DNA of 64,000 nucleotides from Ostreococcus mediterraneus (lineage: Eukaryota; Chlorophyta; Mamiellophyceae; Mamiellales; Bathycoccaceae): assembly GCA_012295225.1 (NCBI GenBank), contig WMKK01000019.1, forward strand, positions 62,001 to 126,000, given 5' to 3'. This document shows, piece after piece, positions 27,401-37,413 of this stretch. The first letter of the stretch is position 1. Each line of letters begins with the position of its first letter. The position numbers were made by a program, and so were the translations under genes. The notes below the pieces were generated by a model. It saw nothing but the letters and a program-made list of their open reading frames with translations, was not told where the DNA came from and made no database searches.

Positions 27401-28756
27401 GATGGTGTAGCCGGTGCGCAGTTGCGTCAGGAATCGAGTATCACCATACGCACCCGTGGAAGAAAGCGAACCAGCCGTAGCGGGGGTTTGACCGTACGTT
27501 TGCACAAAAGCCTCCTTGTTGCCCCAGGCGTTGCTCACCACGCGCTTCCCGTACGAGCGCACCTTGCCGTAGCCCTTCGTGAGCATGGTGTAATACTCCC
27601 AGTGTGTCGCCTTCAACAAAGGTTCGGAGAAAGAGTTGTGGAGTTCGGCGACGTATTCAGAATACAACGCCGGAGACGTGCCATCCGTGCCGATATCCTT
27701 GACTTGAACGGTTTCCCAGTCGCCGTTGATTTGCACGCTCATCCACGGCCCAGACGTGTACGAGTACGTATCCCACGTCGTTGACGCGCCGAGTTGGGAT
27801 GCAAAACGCGTCCCTTGACCGCCGATGCGCACAGTCTTGCCAGTAGCGGCACCGCTAGCATCCGCAATCTTTGTAGACGTTATGCCGCCGTCGGCGCCGT
27901 TGAAGGTTACGCTTTGGTCCTCCTTGTGGTTTTGAATCGTCCCCATACCGACGCCTCGCTTCCCGATGCGCGGCGGGCACGACACGTAGCCCCACGACGA
28001 CCACGTCACACCAGTAAGGTCGTAATCAACCGTCAAACTCGTGTCCGATGTGATGGATGTAATCACGCGAACCTCGGGCGTCGCCGACACCGCGCCGTAC
28101 AAAACCAACCAATACCCAACCTTGAGCTCCTTGGTAAACTCAGTATTAGGAGTCCCCGTACCGTCAATCGTAATCTTTTGCTTCGACCCAGATCCTGGTA
28201 ACGCCGTTTCTGTAGAAGCAAGAGCGAGCGTACCAGTCGGGACGACGTGCACATCCAATGTAAATTTCTCCGCTGTGGTGAAATCAGTCATGAGGCTCCC
28301 CCCTGTCGGTGCGGCCACCGTCATCGACGTATCGCTATGCACCCGCGTCACCGTCCCAGTCCCACCAGTCGCACTCGCGATTTGTTGCACCCCTCCACTG
28401 CGGAACATTTTCGTAAACCTGGTGTTGGTCCCAGTCACGTTGGTTCCAGTTCCAGACACGGTAATCTTACCTTCACCGTATCCACTCGGCCCGACGACGC
28501 CGATGTGATCCCCGTGATTGGTATTCCCGTACCCGCCGGTACTATACGGATCATTCCCACACCACCCGCAATACGGATTCGCCACACACGCCCCACAATT
28601 CGTATAATCAGCACACGACGCATCAACCCCGAGTCGCGACGCCGCCAGCGCGAGCACAGACGCCAACGCCAACGCGAGCCGCGCGACGATCGTCGTCCCT
28701 CGCCCATCCGACGCCCATCGTCGACCGCCCCGTCGCCGCGAACCCGCGCGCGCCAT
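24470..28756 (-). CDS. Giant secreted protein: PSI-like domain, six beta repeats, split L-type lectin domain
   Basis: A 1428-residue protein with a signal sequence (about 20-47) and a Cys-rich PSI-like segment (CADYTNCGACVANPYCGWC). Six copies of a beta repeat of the form GTGT-x-TGTNTxFTxxLxxGxxI...SDTxLTV lie at about 28475-28320, 28200-28015, 27920-27790, 27485-27320, 26880-26690 and 25110-24840. The C-terminal 450 residues resemble a legume-type lectin (DGFAFVIS, SLAVEFDTF, AYIGLTASTG, then DIYSWNYCS). The sixth repeat sits inside the lectin domain. The protein is probably extracellular or cell-surface. The repeat resembles modules of bacteriophage tail and bacterial surface proteins. The ATG at 28756 is used because the upstream frame starts with GTG. 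Confidence 0.75.
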   Translation of the reverse strand: MARAGSRRRGGRRWASDGRGTTIVARLALALASVLALAASRLGVDASCADYTNCGACVANPYCGWCGNDPYSTGGYGNTNHGDHIGVVGPSGYGEGKITVSGTGTNVTGTNTRFTKMFRSGGVQQIASATGGTGTVTRVHSDTSMTVAAPTGGSLMTDFTTAEKFTLDVHVVPTGTLALASTETALPGSGSKQKITIDGTGTPNTEFTKELKVGYWLVLYGAVSATPEVRVITSITSDTSLTVDYDLTGVTWSSWGYVSCPPRIGKRGVGMGTIQNHKEDQSVTFNGADGGITSTKIADASGAATGKTVRIGGQGTRFASQLGASTTWDTYSYTSGPWMSVQINGDWETVQVKDIGTDGTSPALYSEYVAELHNSFSEPLLKATHWEYYTMLTKGYGKVRSYGKRVVSNAWGNKEAFVQTYGQTPATAGSLSSTGAYGDTRFLTQLRTGYTITACGQTRMVNSIQSDVELTIDRPFTLGNIEYIKATSTDKRANLVVRGLTRLLPLWPRGVTVQITAASATTFDYTTYWKTFANAAATNTASTSWLEIQDSGVSSGIGVYIKWVDATALVQYDEYRLHVADIENCQYHISTEGERFMTDDNLNPPICYNHGRCIDSQSITDSTRPRRQLNGTLTISTGGALTGTSSKFLSELAPGDIINDGTYDHRVVSIASDTSATLDVTDGSLTAFTGTIDVKRCAGGRFDGTNHETTATIDDDTREAYTHHPKHTYYQTYSHLYCEVDPGCCGFRLSSVVNPERYAYYFVKPDHSDYDFRIAVHTVNDNLDLYTKIGTTQPKGNDDTTYDSTSVRESVPWAIDIDASSMACSGTLDRSILGGGSTAAAAYNSALGKFIHADNSPDCSQVTVGIMGDNRYPQTVGASEYTARMYMEFNFANFECGDSAVSNVTYGLNHTVLPKCVQHNLRFAGDAQPVQSNAGYYDGREGVRKWFDMDQKYVIRLTESYARISGTESNVWKASSDFRTSQRSGAVWWHRKVHIWDGFETNFEFRITNPTQCGGADNICDGADGFAFVISNDDRQEAVTSFHGNDGWACTAADASNAVTGSVAYTLCAATTAAGGGMIGCPGDGLGYGESTKVDSASFDAIPTYCDAGLKKSLAVEFDTFYNVERRDPKQGKQHWWINATEYVSYNDNHLGVFMTTDTSYASQPWGSDKTRLTADHSDDAEGAHYGSTPSVPTMADGLLHTVKIRYTRGFTTEKAGAGTIATSGRDVTGTGTSFKTELRTGFEFGYGGRVKANAKIKLNLDKTDIAHALLLSDGVTANPIKDKGYGIDSMAVRVLTITSDTAVKLMGDAANEPAGFREMHDDSFPTAVDTLTTTATPPTPQPYNIIKEFPGEIQVFIDDMDRYVFQVAVEDRDMAKILDQDGNAYIGLTASTGSKGFAKVGYTPASVHQTTDIYSWNYCSSPGCVAY

Positions 28757-29238
28757 CCCCCGCGCGCGCACACAAACACGCCTCCGTACGCACTTCACGC
28801 TTTACGACCGTCCGATGCGCTTCAGATGCACGAACGCGTCGCGAAACGTCGCGCGAGTGACGAAATGAGCCGCGGGCGCGAACGATCGATTTCAAAATTT
28901 CAAAAAAAAATCACGCGCGCGCTCGGCGTCGTCGCGCGTCGCGTGCGATGCGCGCGCGACGAGGCGAGGCGGGTGGAGACGACGCGAGGCGCGCGAAATG
29001 CGTCGCGGTGCGCGAGTCGAGTGCAGGCAGCCGTCGTCGGCGTCGCGTTCTGAGGCGACGATCGCATTTTGAATCAGCGATCTCGAGGGCGCAGGTGACG
29101 ATTTTGGTCGCTCATAGCGTTTACATGCGGATTATACGTGCGCGTGGGTCTAATGATGAAACGGTGTGGTGTTACAAGACGATTGCGTCGTCGTCGGTCG
29201 TCGTCGTCGTCGACAAGGTAAAGTCGCGCGTGAAAGGT
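28757..29238. other. Intergenic, GC-rich, no gene seen
   Basis: This stretch of about 480 bases lies upstream of the lectin gene and downstream of the complex I gene. Around 28900 it holds a short A-rich run inside CG-alternating sequence, and near 29190 a run of GTC triplets. I see no coding frame or RNA gene with support. Confidence 0.4.
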
Positions 29239-30501
<1,263 letters not shown>

Positions 30502-31683
30502 TCAAAGCACTAAACGCGTAGAAATGCCACCGAAAGGCTGCCTATCGGCATAGCGAGGAAGCACGAGCCCGAGCGTCCAGGCGAAGAAACGTAAGACGAC
30601 GACGACGGCGATTGGAAACGCCACGCGCGTCGCCACCGACGCCCCCGGGACGTAGTTGGCGATGAGTAAGAACGCCATCGACCCCGCGGCGACGCACACG
30701 GCGTAGAGTTCTTGTTGTGAATGCATGATACGTATCGGTTGCGCGCAGCAAATATCACGTAAAACACCACCAGAGCACGAGGTGATCACCCCGCACACGA
30801 CGCCGACTAAAACGCCAAATCCCAACCGCTGCGCCGCGTTGGCGCCAACCACGGTGAAACATCCGAGCGCCAGCGCATCGGTGATATTCAACACCGTATT
30901 CATCTCACGAGAAAGTCTAATTTCTTCGCGAATCTTTGGCCACAGCCAAAATGTCAACGCAGACGCGGCGAGCGCGGTGGCGAGATACTCGGGTGACGCG
31001 CACCAAAACACCGGCGTCTCCCCGGTGAGCACCTGTCGAATCGTCCCACCGCTCATCGCCGTCAAGCACCCAACGATCAAGCACCCCATCAAATCCATCC
31101 CTCGCGTACCTGCGGTGATCGTCCCAGCGTGCGCGTACATTGCGGTGCCAAATAAATCCATAAACCGCAACGCGCCCGGGACGGATTTCGGCGGAAACTC
31201 GAGCGCGCCTCGCGGAAACGCCCCGATGGCATCCGCCGCGCTCGGCAACGACCCTAACCCGAGCGCGGGTAAAATATACAACGCTAACGCGAGCGTGGCG
31301 TAGCACGCGGAGCAGTAGGCGATCGCGATGCAGACAAGTCGCGCCCAAGACGTCGGCGCGCCGTCGTCGCTCGTCGGCGGCGGCGGCCACTGGCTCACCG
31401 CCACCTTGGCGTCCTGACTCGCGCGTTCGTGCGGCGACGACGACAGGGACTCGCTCGAAGACTCGTCTGACGTCGACGCATTGGCCGCATCGCGCACGGC
31501 GCGCGTTCGGACGCCGCGAACGGCACCGACGAGGACGCGCGCGCCCACAGGACTTTGACTTTGCGTGGCTCTTCTGACGACTCGTCCGTCGACGAGACGC
31601 GCGCATCGACGTCGCGCGCACGAGGAGGCGATGGGAGACGCGTGCGTGGCGCGAGGTGCGGCGAACGCGCGCGCGACGGGCAT
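30502..31683 (-). CDS. UPF0126/YadS-type membrane protein, plastid-targeted
   Basis: A 393-residue protein with an Arg/Ser/Ala-rich leader suited to a plastid transit peptide, then eight or so membrane segments. Two tandem UPF0126 (TRIC-like) repeats are visible: one with FGTAMYAHAGTITAGTRGMDLMG and SGGTIRQVLTGE, the second with LALGCFTVVGANAAQ and CSGGVLRDICC. Some bacterial members move glycine or small ions; the plant role is unknown. The final helix pair (LRFFAWTLGLVLPRYADR) is conserved. The start ATG precedes the leader and no intron is needed. Confidence 0.82.
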   Translation of the reverse strand: MPVARAFAAPRATHASPIASSCARRRCARLVDGRVVRRATQSQSPVGARVLVGAVRGVRTRAVRDAANASTSDESSSESLSSSPHERASQDAKVAVSQWPPPPTSDDGAPTSWARLVCIAIAYCSACYATLALALYILPALGLGSLPSAADAIGAFPRGALEFPPKSVPGALRFMDLFGTAMYAHAGTITAGTRGMDLMGCLIVGCLTAMSGGTIRQVLTGETPVFWCASPEYLATALAASALTFWLWPKIREEIRLSREMNTVLNITDALALGCFTVVGANAAQRLGFGVLVGVVCGVITSCSGGVLRDICCAQPIRIMHSQQELYAVCVAAGSMAFLLIANYVPGASVATRVAFPIAVVVVLRFFAWTLGLVLPRYADRQPFGGISTRLVL

Positions 31684-31924
31684 GGCGCGCGCGACGAGAC
31701 GCGTCGAAGCGCCTCGGTGTGAGGTTTTGAGCGCGAATCACTTTTTGGGACTGGATACGCGCGCGCGAGGCGCGAGACGCTCGCTTTCTGTGTCTTTTAC
31801 TGGTTTACTGGTTTCTTTTACGACAAGAATTAGCATTGTTGTAACGCTAAAAAAGCACTGCATTGATTCATTGATTCATTCATGTTTTTTATTATTGACA
31901 AGTTCGTTGTCTTCGTCGAAGAAG

Positions 31925-31990
31925 CTTCTCCCCGGAGGAAGGAAAGCAAGGAAAAGAAAAAAGGAAAAGAAAATCAGGAAGAAGAAGAAG
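31925..31990 (+). repeat. Purine-rich low-complexity tract
   Basis: A run of A and G with few pyrimidines, beginning GAAGGAAAGCAAGG and ending in GAAGAAGAAGG. It lies at the 3' end of the Cu/Zn SOD gene, which reads the other strand, and its last bases encode the SOD Ser tail. It is probably part of the 3' UTR. Confidence 0.6.
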
Positions 31991-32647
31991 GAACTCCTTT
32001 TCCGATGATTCCACACGCGAGCCTCGCGCCCGCATTGCCCGTGGTCTTGGACGTCTTGCCCTGCGTGCCGATTTCGGACGAGTCACCCTTCCCGAGATCA
32101 TCTTCGAGCTCGTGAATCACCACGGCGCGGCCGACGATGGAGTTGGCGCCATCCAACGGAATTTGCGCATCCTCAATCGTAAACTCGCACCCGCTCGCGG
32201 TGGCCACGACGTTCCCGAGGTCACCCGCGTGACGCACCGCATCCGTCGGCGCACCGTGATCCATCTTGTTCGGGTTGAAGTGCGGGCCGGTGGACATGCA
32301 CCCATTCGTCGTGTCGCCGAATTCGTGAATGTGCAACCCGTGCTTGCCCGCGGCTAAACCGGTGATGGAACCGACAATCTTCGTCGGGCCGTTGCCGTCT
32401 TGGGACATCTTGAGCACGCCAGACACGCCCGCGGTGCCGGTCAACACGCACACCGCTTGCTGCGACGCGAATGATAATACGAGTTACGACGAGTCAATAC
32501 GCAAACATCGAACGCGAAGCGCTACCCTACGAGGACGCGCGCGCGTCAGATTCAACGTCTCCCACCACGCACCTTTTGCTCGGCGACGACCGCGACGACG
32601 GACGAACGAGAGCTCGACGTCTTCACATGAGATCTACATGCACGCAT
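31974..32647 (-). CDS. Cu/Zn superoxide dismutase (two exons)
   Basis: Dismutates superoxide with copper and zinc. Exon 2 (32459-31974) carries all metal ligands in the right order: GLHIHEFGD, the bridging and zinc His in [13 protein letters not shown] and [10 protein letters not shown], and the last copper His in [13 protein letters not shown]. Its frame opens with QAVCVLTGT just after a CAG acceptor and has no in-frame ATG, so a first exon is needed. The best candidate is 32647-32573 (25 residues ending AEQK), with donor GTGCGT and a 113-bp intron. Its branch site is TTGAC rather than CTGAC. The first exon is inferred; the enzyme identity is certain. It lies head-to-head with CCS. Confidence 0.85.
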
Positions 32648-32876
32648 ACGCAACGACGAACGACACCGCGTCAGAAAACACACAAAAGAAAGAACAGAAA
32701 GACCCCATCAACAACATTCATCATGAATTCATTCATAGTTCCGAAACGTCGACTGTCGCACTATCGCGCTATCGCGCGAAACCACCCCGCACCTCTTCGA
32801 GCACACGCACGAGGCGTTGCACACGTGCGTCTTGGCGACGAGCGATTGCGTGAGCGATTGGCAAAACATATCGGAA
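32648..32876. promoter_or_regulatory. Shared divergent promoter region of Cu/Zn SOD and CCS
   Basis: About 230 bases between the proposed starts of the superoxide dismutase gene and its copper chaperone gene, on opposite strands. A compact shared promoter would allow co-expression. I looked for GTAC cores of copper-response elements (SPL7/CRR1 type) and saw none, so copper control is not shown by sequence. Confidence 0.45.
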
Positions 32877-33959
32877 ATGATCGAGCGCGAGGTTCACAGT
32901 GACGTCACTACCCTCGAAAAAGCGCACGCCACACTTCACGACGCGCCCGTGCGCCGCGTTGCGACGATGATGGCGATCACACGGTGCGCGGTGGTCGGCG
33001 AAATCGCGCTCGATCGCCCTGGCGCGGCGATGCGGCGATCGAACGCCCCAGGGGCGAGGCGTGCGGGCGTCATGCGCGCGAGTCGTGGACTTCACAAGCG
33101 ACTGCTCGCGACGCATTCGGTGTCGGTATCGGCCGGCGACGCGTCGCGGACGCTCGAATACATGGTGGAGATGCGATGCGGGAAGTGTGTGGCGAAAGTG
33201 GAGGCGGCGGTGTTGGCGCTTCCGGGCACGGTGCGCGTGGAATCGTCGTTAGGGGCGAACACGGTGACGGTGCGCACGAGCGACGCGGCGAGCGACGTGT
33301 CGCGCGCGATTGAATCGTGCGGGTATAACGTGCGGTTGATTGGTCAGGGCGACGCTGATGCGTTTGGAGATGCTCTAGCTGCGGCGCTCGGTACGGATGT
33401 GCGCACGCTGAGGCAGAGTTTAGCCGCGGTGGCGGAATTTAAAGGCGACAAGTACGGACACGGGACGACCAAGGGCACGGTGCGCTTCGTGCAAGTCAAT
33501 GAAGATACGATATTAGCCGAAGCGACGTTGGATGGGTTATCCCCGGGTGAGCATGCGATTTGCGTGCACGCGTCTGGGGACATCACGCGCGGGATTGCGT
33601 CGGTGGGCGACGTGTACGAGGATTCGGTCGGCGTCGTCGGCGTCGTCTTCGCGGATGCGGCTGGGTCGGCAAAGATGCCTTCGACGATTTTAAATAGCAA
33701 ACTCAAGGTGTGGGACATCATCGGTCGAAGCGTTGGCGTGCACGCGTCGCGAACGCCAGCTGTTGAGGGTGGCATCGCCGCCGTCCTCGCGCGAAGCGCC
33801 GGCGTGGGTGAAAATCATAAAAAGTTGTGTCAATGCGACGGTACGGTGATTTGGGAAGCCGGGGAGGATTTCTTACCGGTCAAGGTTGAGGAATCCAACG
33901 TCAACGGCGGCGCGCTGCTTTCGAAAAATAAAGTCACCGCCCGGCGAGGAGGAGCATAG
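32877..33959 (+). CDS. CCS: Copper chaperone for superoxide dismutase (CCS)
   Basis: Delivers copper to Cu/Zn SOD and helps form its disulfide. From ATG 32877 it has 360 residues; an ATG at 32967 would give 330. After an Arg/Ala-rich leader (possible plastid targeting), an HMA-like domain carries the copper site MRCGKC. The SOD-like domain follows (KGTVRFVQVNEDT; GEHAICVHASGDITRG) and has lost the catalytic ligands, as in other CCS proteins. The C-terminal domain has the CXC copper site in HKKLCQCDGTVIWEA. All three CCS domains are present. Confidence 0.93.
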   Translation: MIEREVHSDVTTLEKAHATLHDAPVRRVATMMAITRCAVVGEIALDRPGAAMRRSNAPGARRAGVMRASRGLHKRLLATHSVSVSAGDASRTLEYMVEMRCGKCVAKVEAAVLALPGTVRVESSLGANTVTVRTSDAASDVSRAIESCGYNVRLIGQGDADAFGDALAAALGTDVRTLRQSLAAVAEFKGDKYGHGTTKGTVRFVQVNEDTILAEATLDGLSPGEHAICVHASGDITRGIASVGDVYEDSVGVVGVVFADAAGSAKMPSTILNSKLKVWDIIGRSVGVHASRTPAVEGGIAAVLARSAGVGENHKKLCQCDGTVIWEAGEDFLPVKVEESNVNGGALLSKNKVTARRGGA

Positions 33960-33978
33960 ACAGACAGACAGACAGACA
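33959..33978 (+). repeat. GACA tetranucleotide microsatellite
   Basis: Five tandem GACA units. The G of the CCS stop codon TAG is the first base of the repeat, so length changes affect only the 3' UTR. Confidence 0.9.
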
Positions 33979-34086
33979 TTGTATAGCGCTCTTCGTGTAA
34001 AATTAAAAACAATAGAAAGACAGAAGAGAACTTTATTTGACTTGAATTTTTCGCCCGCGTCGTTCGTTAGTTAGTTGGTTAGTTCA

Positions 34087-36918
34087 TTAGTTAATCTTTA
34101 TGAGCGATGGGAGTTTAATGCCATCAATCGCGCGTTTGGCTTCGGCCCAGGTTTTCGACGGCGGAGACGATGGCCGACGCGCGGGAACGGGAACCGGCGG
34201 CGGCGGAACTGGCGGCATCGGCGGCGACAGTCGAGCCGACGGGACGGCTTTCACCCGCGGACGCGCCTCAGGCACCGCCGAGCCGACGGCGCTGACCGCA
34301 CCGAGATCAGTGCTCGCGGCGTTGGATTTCAACGCTGGGAATTCTTCCAGCCGACGTTCGCGTTCAATGGCGCTTTCGGTGTCGAGCATCTTTTGGTACT
34401 CTGCAATCGAACGCAGCGAAGACGAAGAAGACACTGAAGAAGAAACCACCGTAGGCGTCGTCGTCATATTCGTCATATTCGTCGTTGCCACAACTTTTGG
34501 TTTCGGTGGGAAATCCTTTCGAGAATCCACACTCGGCGTCATCGAACGAGGCGCGGGAATCGTGATTGACGACTTCGCCACCGTCGGCGTCCCACCCGGC
34601 GGCAACGGCGGTACGAACACCGACACTGGCATCGTCTGCGGCGGCGGCATCGGCGGCGGCATCGGCGGAAGCGGTGGTGCGATGACGTGCGACTGCGCGG
34701 CGGCGGCTGTCTTTCGTCGCGGTCGCGCCGTGGTCCATCCTTCGCCTCCAAACGCCTCCGTGGTCGCCGATGTCGCCTCGACGACATCGATGGCAATGCC
34801 ATCATCATCATCATCGATGACATGGCCACCACAATCATCACCATCGTCATCACGAGCATCACCATGATTCTTGTCGACATCCTCGTCCTCGTCATTTCGT
34901 CCCGCGCGCTTCGGCTCGCGAGACATCGACGGCGATGTCGATGCGTTCATCTTCCTCTGGCGCCTCGACCTCCTCGCCATCGGTATCGTTGTCATCGTCG
35001 TTTGACCACCACTGGCAGCACTTTGACGAGAACGACGCACGCCGTCATCATCGTCGCACAATTCCTCCAACGCCCGAGCGAGCACTTCGTCGTCCACGCG
35101 CTTGGCGTGCTCCGTCGCCGCATCCGCAAACGCCCGCGCATACGTCGCGCACATGCACAATTCCACCGCTCTTGCGTACGTAGACCCTTCGCGATTCAAT
35201 GCGCGAATCACGCGATCGTATACGCCTTCGAGTTTAGACCCGGCGTAGCGGTGGAGCAGCGGATGAAATCGTTCCAACGCGACGTCGCTCACGTCCACCA
35301 TGGCGCGCGTGAGCGCCTCCTTGGCCGCATCCTCGGCGCCACGACTCAAATCGGCGTCATCATCGTTGACGGATGTGGTTTCGTAGACATCGCGCACGAT
35401 GTCGTCGAATGCATCCTTTAAGTCAAGCAACGCGTCGCTCAGCGTCGTCTTGACGTCGTCATTCGGCGCGACGTACCCGGCGTTCACGCGTCGTCTTCCG
35501 CGAGCGTCATCGCACGCATTCGCCGCGCGAACAGCACTGATGCATGCATCTCGCGCGCGCGCAATGTCCCCGCTACGCGGCGTCGTTCGCGCGAGCGCAA
35601 CTCGTGCGTCTTCGATTTCACTCGCGTACATGGCGGACATGGTTTCGCAATCCTCAGCTTTACAAATCGTCCTGTACAACGTATCGTTCCTGTGCATGAA
35701 GAACTTTGCACGGGCATCAATCAGGGCAAATTCCTCGTGACCAAGCTCGACGGCGGCGAGCGCGGCGCGTAAATCGCACCAAGACATCAACGCGCGATTG
35801 ACGAGTTCGCGACGTTGCACGTGCGCGACGCTCACGTGCGGCGCGGCATCCGGGACGAGTTCGTCCAACGCCGCGCGCATGGCGTCGCAATCGCGGTGAT
35901 CGCTCATCCATGATTTCACACAGCGATGGACGTGGGCGTCAGCGGTGGATTCGAGCGCGCGGACGCGGGATAAATCGTACGACCGCGTGGCTTCGTCGAT
36001 GGCGCCGTCCTCGTAGACAAACGTCACGACTGAGGCGGTTGACGATTTCTTAGCCGACGGCGCCGACGACTGAGGCGGCGGGGGCGCCAGCACCTGCGGC
36101 GCATGCCTTAACGGTGGACACGGATCCTTCGCATCAAAACCTCTCGTCACCTTCATGACGTACCGCACGAGCGCATCGAATCCCGCACGAACGCACGAGC
36201 GCCTCCGCGCCGACGACGGCGCCAGCGACGGGTCGTACGTCAGCGTCCGCGCGGATTTCGAGTACCGGTACAACGTACGCATCGCCACGATCGATGCCCG
36301 ATCGCGAGAACCCTCACCATCCGTATCATCCGCATCATCCGCATCATCCGCATCATCCACATCATCCGCATCACGAACCTGTAGACTCTTCTTCCCCGCT
36401 TTCGACGCCCCGACCCCGAGCGTGCGCGCAAACGCCTCATCCTCCGCCCGGCCGCCGCCGCCGTCGCGCTTCATCCTCTCCAACACATCCAACGCCACCG
36501 CGCGAATCTCGCACGCGTCTTCATCGCGCCAATCGTGTGATGCGTCGCACTGCGCGATCGCGCATTCGATCGAGGCGATCGGCGCGGACGCCGAGCGCCG
36601 CTCGCACGCGTCGTTGACAAACGCGTCAACGGAATCCCAACCGTCATCTTGCGCATGCTGCTGCTGATGATGATGCTGATGACGATGCCGATCGCTCACC
36701 GCCGTGGCGAGCAACCGCGCGAGCGCATCGACGCACGGCGCATCATCGCGCGCATCGCGCACGAGCGCGCGAAGCACGCGCGCGCACGTCAACCATCCGA
36801 CGCCTTCGGACGCCGACGACGCCGCGGACGAGGCTGCCGACGCGCGACCGCGCGTCGAATGGTGATGACCGCCTCGCGCGCGGTGACCGCGACCGCCACC
36901 GACGCCGCGCGCGGGCAT
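34087..36918 (-). CDS. Large low-complexity protein of unknown function
   Basis: A 943-residue protein with no domain I recognise. The N-terminus is His/Gln-rich (HRHQHHHQQQH) and holds an Asp-Ala-Asp repeat from a microsatellite. A helical middle (about 310-640) has normal coding character, for example VNRALMSWCDLRAALAAVEL and VSDVALERFHPLLHRYAGSK. The C-terminal third is disordered, with acidic runs, polyproline (PPLPPMPPPMPPP) and a short final segment TWAEAKRAIDGIKLPSLIKI. The polyproline may bind SH3, WW or profilin partners, which is a guess. I used ATG 36918; five codons upstream begin with TTG. Confidence 0.6.
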   Translation of the reverse strand: MPARGVGGGRGHRARGGHHHSTRGRASAASSAASSASEGVGWLTCARVLRALVRDARDDAPCVDALARLLATAVSDRHRHQHHHQQQHAQDDGWDSVDAFVNDACERRSASAPIASIECAIAQCDASHDWRDEDACEIRAVALDVLERMKRDGGGGRAEDEAFARTLGVGASKAGKKSLQVRDADDVDDADDADDADDTDGEGSRDRASIVAMRTLYRYSKSARTLTYDPSLAPSSARRRSCVRAGFDALVRYVMKVTRGFDAKDPCPPLRHAPQVLAPPPPQSSAPSAKKSSTASVVTFVYEDGAIDEATRSYDLSRVRALESTADAHVHRCVKSWMSDHRDCDAMRAALDELVPDAAPHVSVAHVQRRELVNRALMSWCDLRAALAAVELGHEEFALIDARAKFFMHRNDTLYRTICKAEDCETMSAMYASEIEDARVALARTTPRSGDIARARDACISAVRAANACDDARGRRRVNAGYVAPNDDVKTTLSDALLDLKDAFDDIVRDVYETTSVNDDDADLSRGAEDAAKEALTRAMVDVSDVALERFHPLLHRYAGSKLEGVYDRVIRALNREGSTYARAVELCMCATYARAFADAATEHAKRVDDEVLARALEELCDDDDGVRRSRQSAASGGQTTMTTIPMARRSRRQRKMNASTSPSMSREPKRAGRNDEDEDVDKNHGDARDDDGDDCGGHVIDDDDDGIAIDVVEATSATTEAFGGEGWTTARPRRKTAAAAQSHVIAPPLPPMPPPMPPPQTMPVSVFVPPLPPGGTPTVAKSSITIPAPRSMTPSVDSRKDFPPKPKVVATTNMTNMTTTPTVVSSSVSSSSSLRSIAEYQKMLDTESAIERERRLEEFPALKSNAASTDLGAVSAVGSAVPEARPRVKAVPSARLSPPMPPVPPPPVPVPARRPSSPPSKTWAEAKRAIDGIKLPSLIKIN
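36317..36370 (+). repeat. CATCCG-type microsatellite inside a coding region
   Basis: Tandem units of the form CATCCGCAT, read on the minus strand as Asp-Ala-Asp-Asp. They lie within the large low-complexity protein and probably vary in number between strains. Confidence 0.85.
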
Positions 36919-37413
36919 ATCGAATCGATACAAATACGTCGGTGCGTCTCACGCGATGTGTACCGCGATCGAGACGTCGGACGCGGCGCGAAATGCGCGC
37001 GAGCGCGAGCGACGTCGCGCGATCGCGTCAACGAAAGTCAACGCACGCGCGCGAACACATACGCACACCATGATAATCATACATAGACGTAAAACCATCT
37101 CGTATACGACATAGATAATTTACATCGAACGTCGTGATCGTTCATAGTCGAAAACCCATAGCGTATACGTATACATGGATGCGCACGCGCGCGATATATT
37201 GATTCTGTTGAGCGAAGGCGCGCGCGAACGCGTCGTTACACGCACGCGTAAGGACGTTCCTGATTTAGCAGTTTATGTCTTATAAGATACATACCGGTAG
37301 CTCATACAAACATGTCAATTGTCATTCACATGTTGTTGCTACAGTGATACAGTTAGGATACGATGAAACATTCCTCACCAAGTTTCAGGGCGTCGCCTCC
37401 GCCTTTCGTCAAG
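36919..37413. other. Intergenic upstream of an AT-richer block
   Basis: About 500 bases between the low-complexity protein and the GIY-YIG gene. The left part is CG-alternating. From about 37070 it turns AT-richer and stays so through the GIY-YIG gene. A palindrome-like CATGTCAATTG/CATTCACATG region lies at 37310-37335. I see no gene. Confidence 0.4.

Noticed and set aside
32648-32876. Copper-response elements with GTAC cores between SOD and CCS
   Set aside because: No GTAC is present in this interval.
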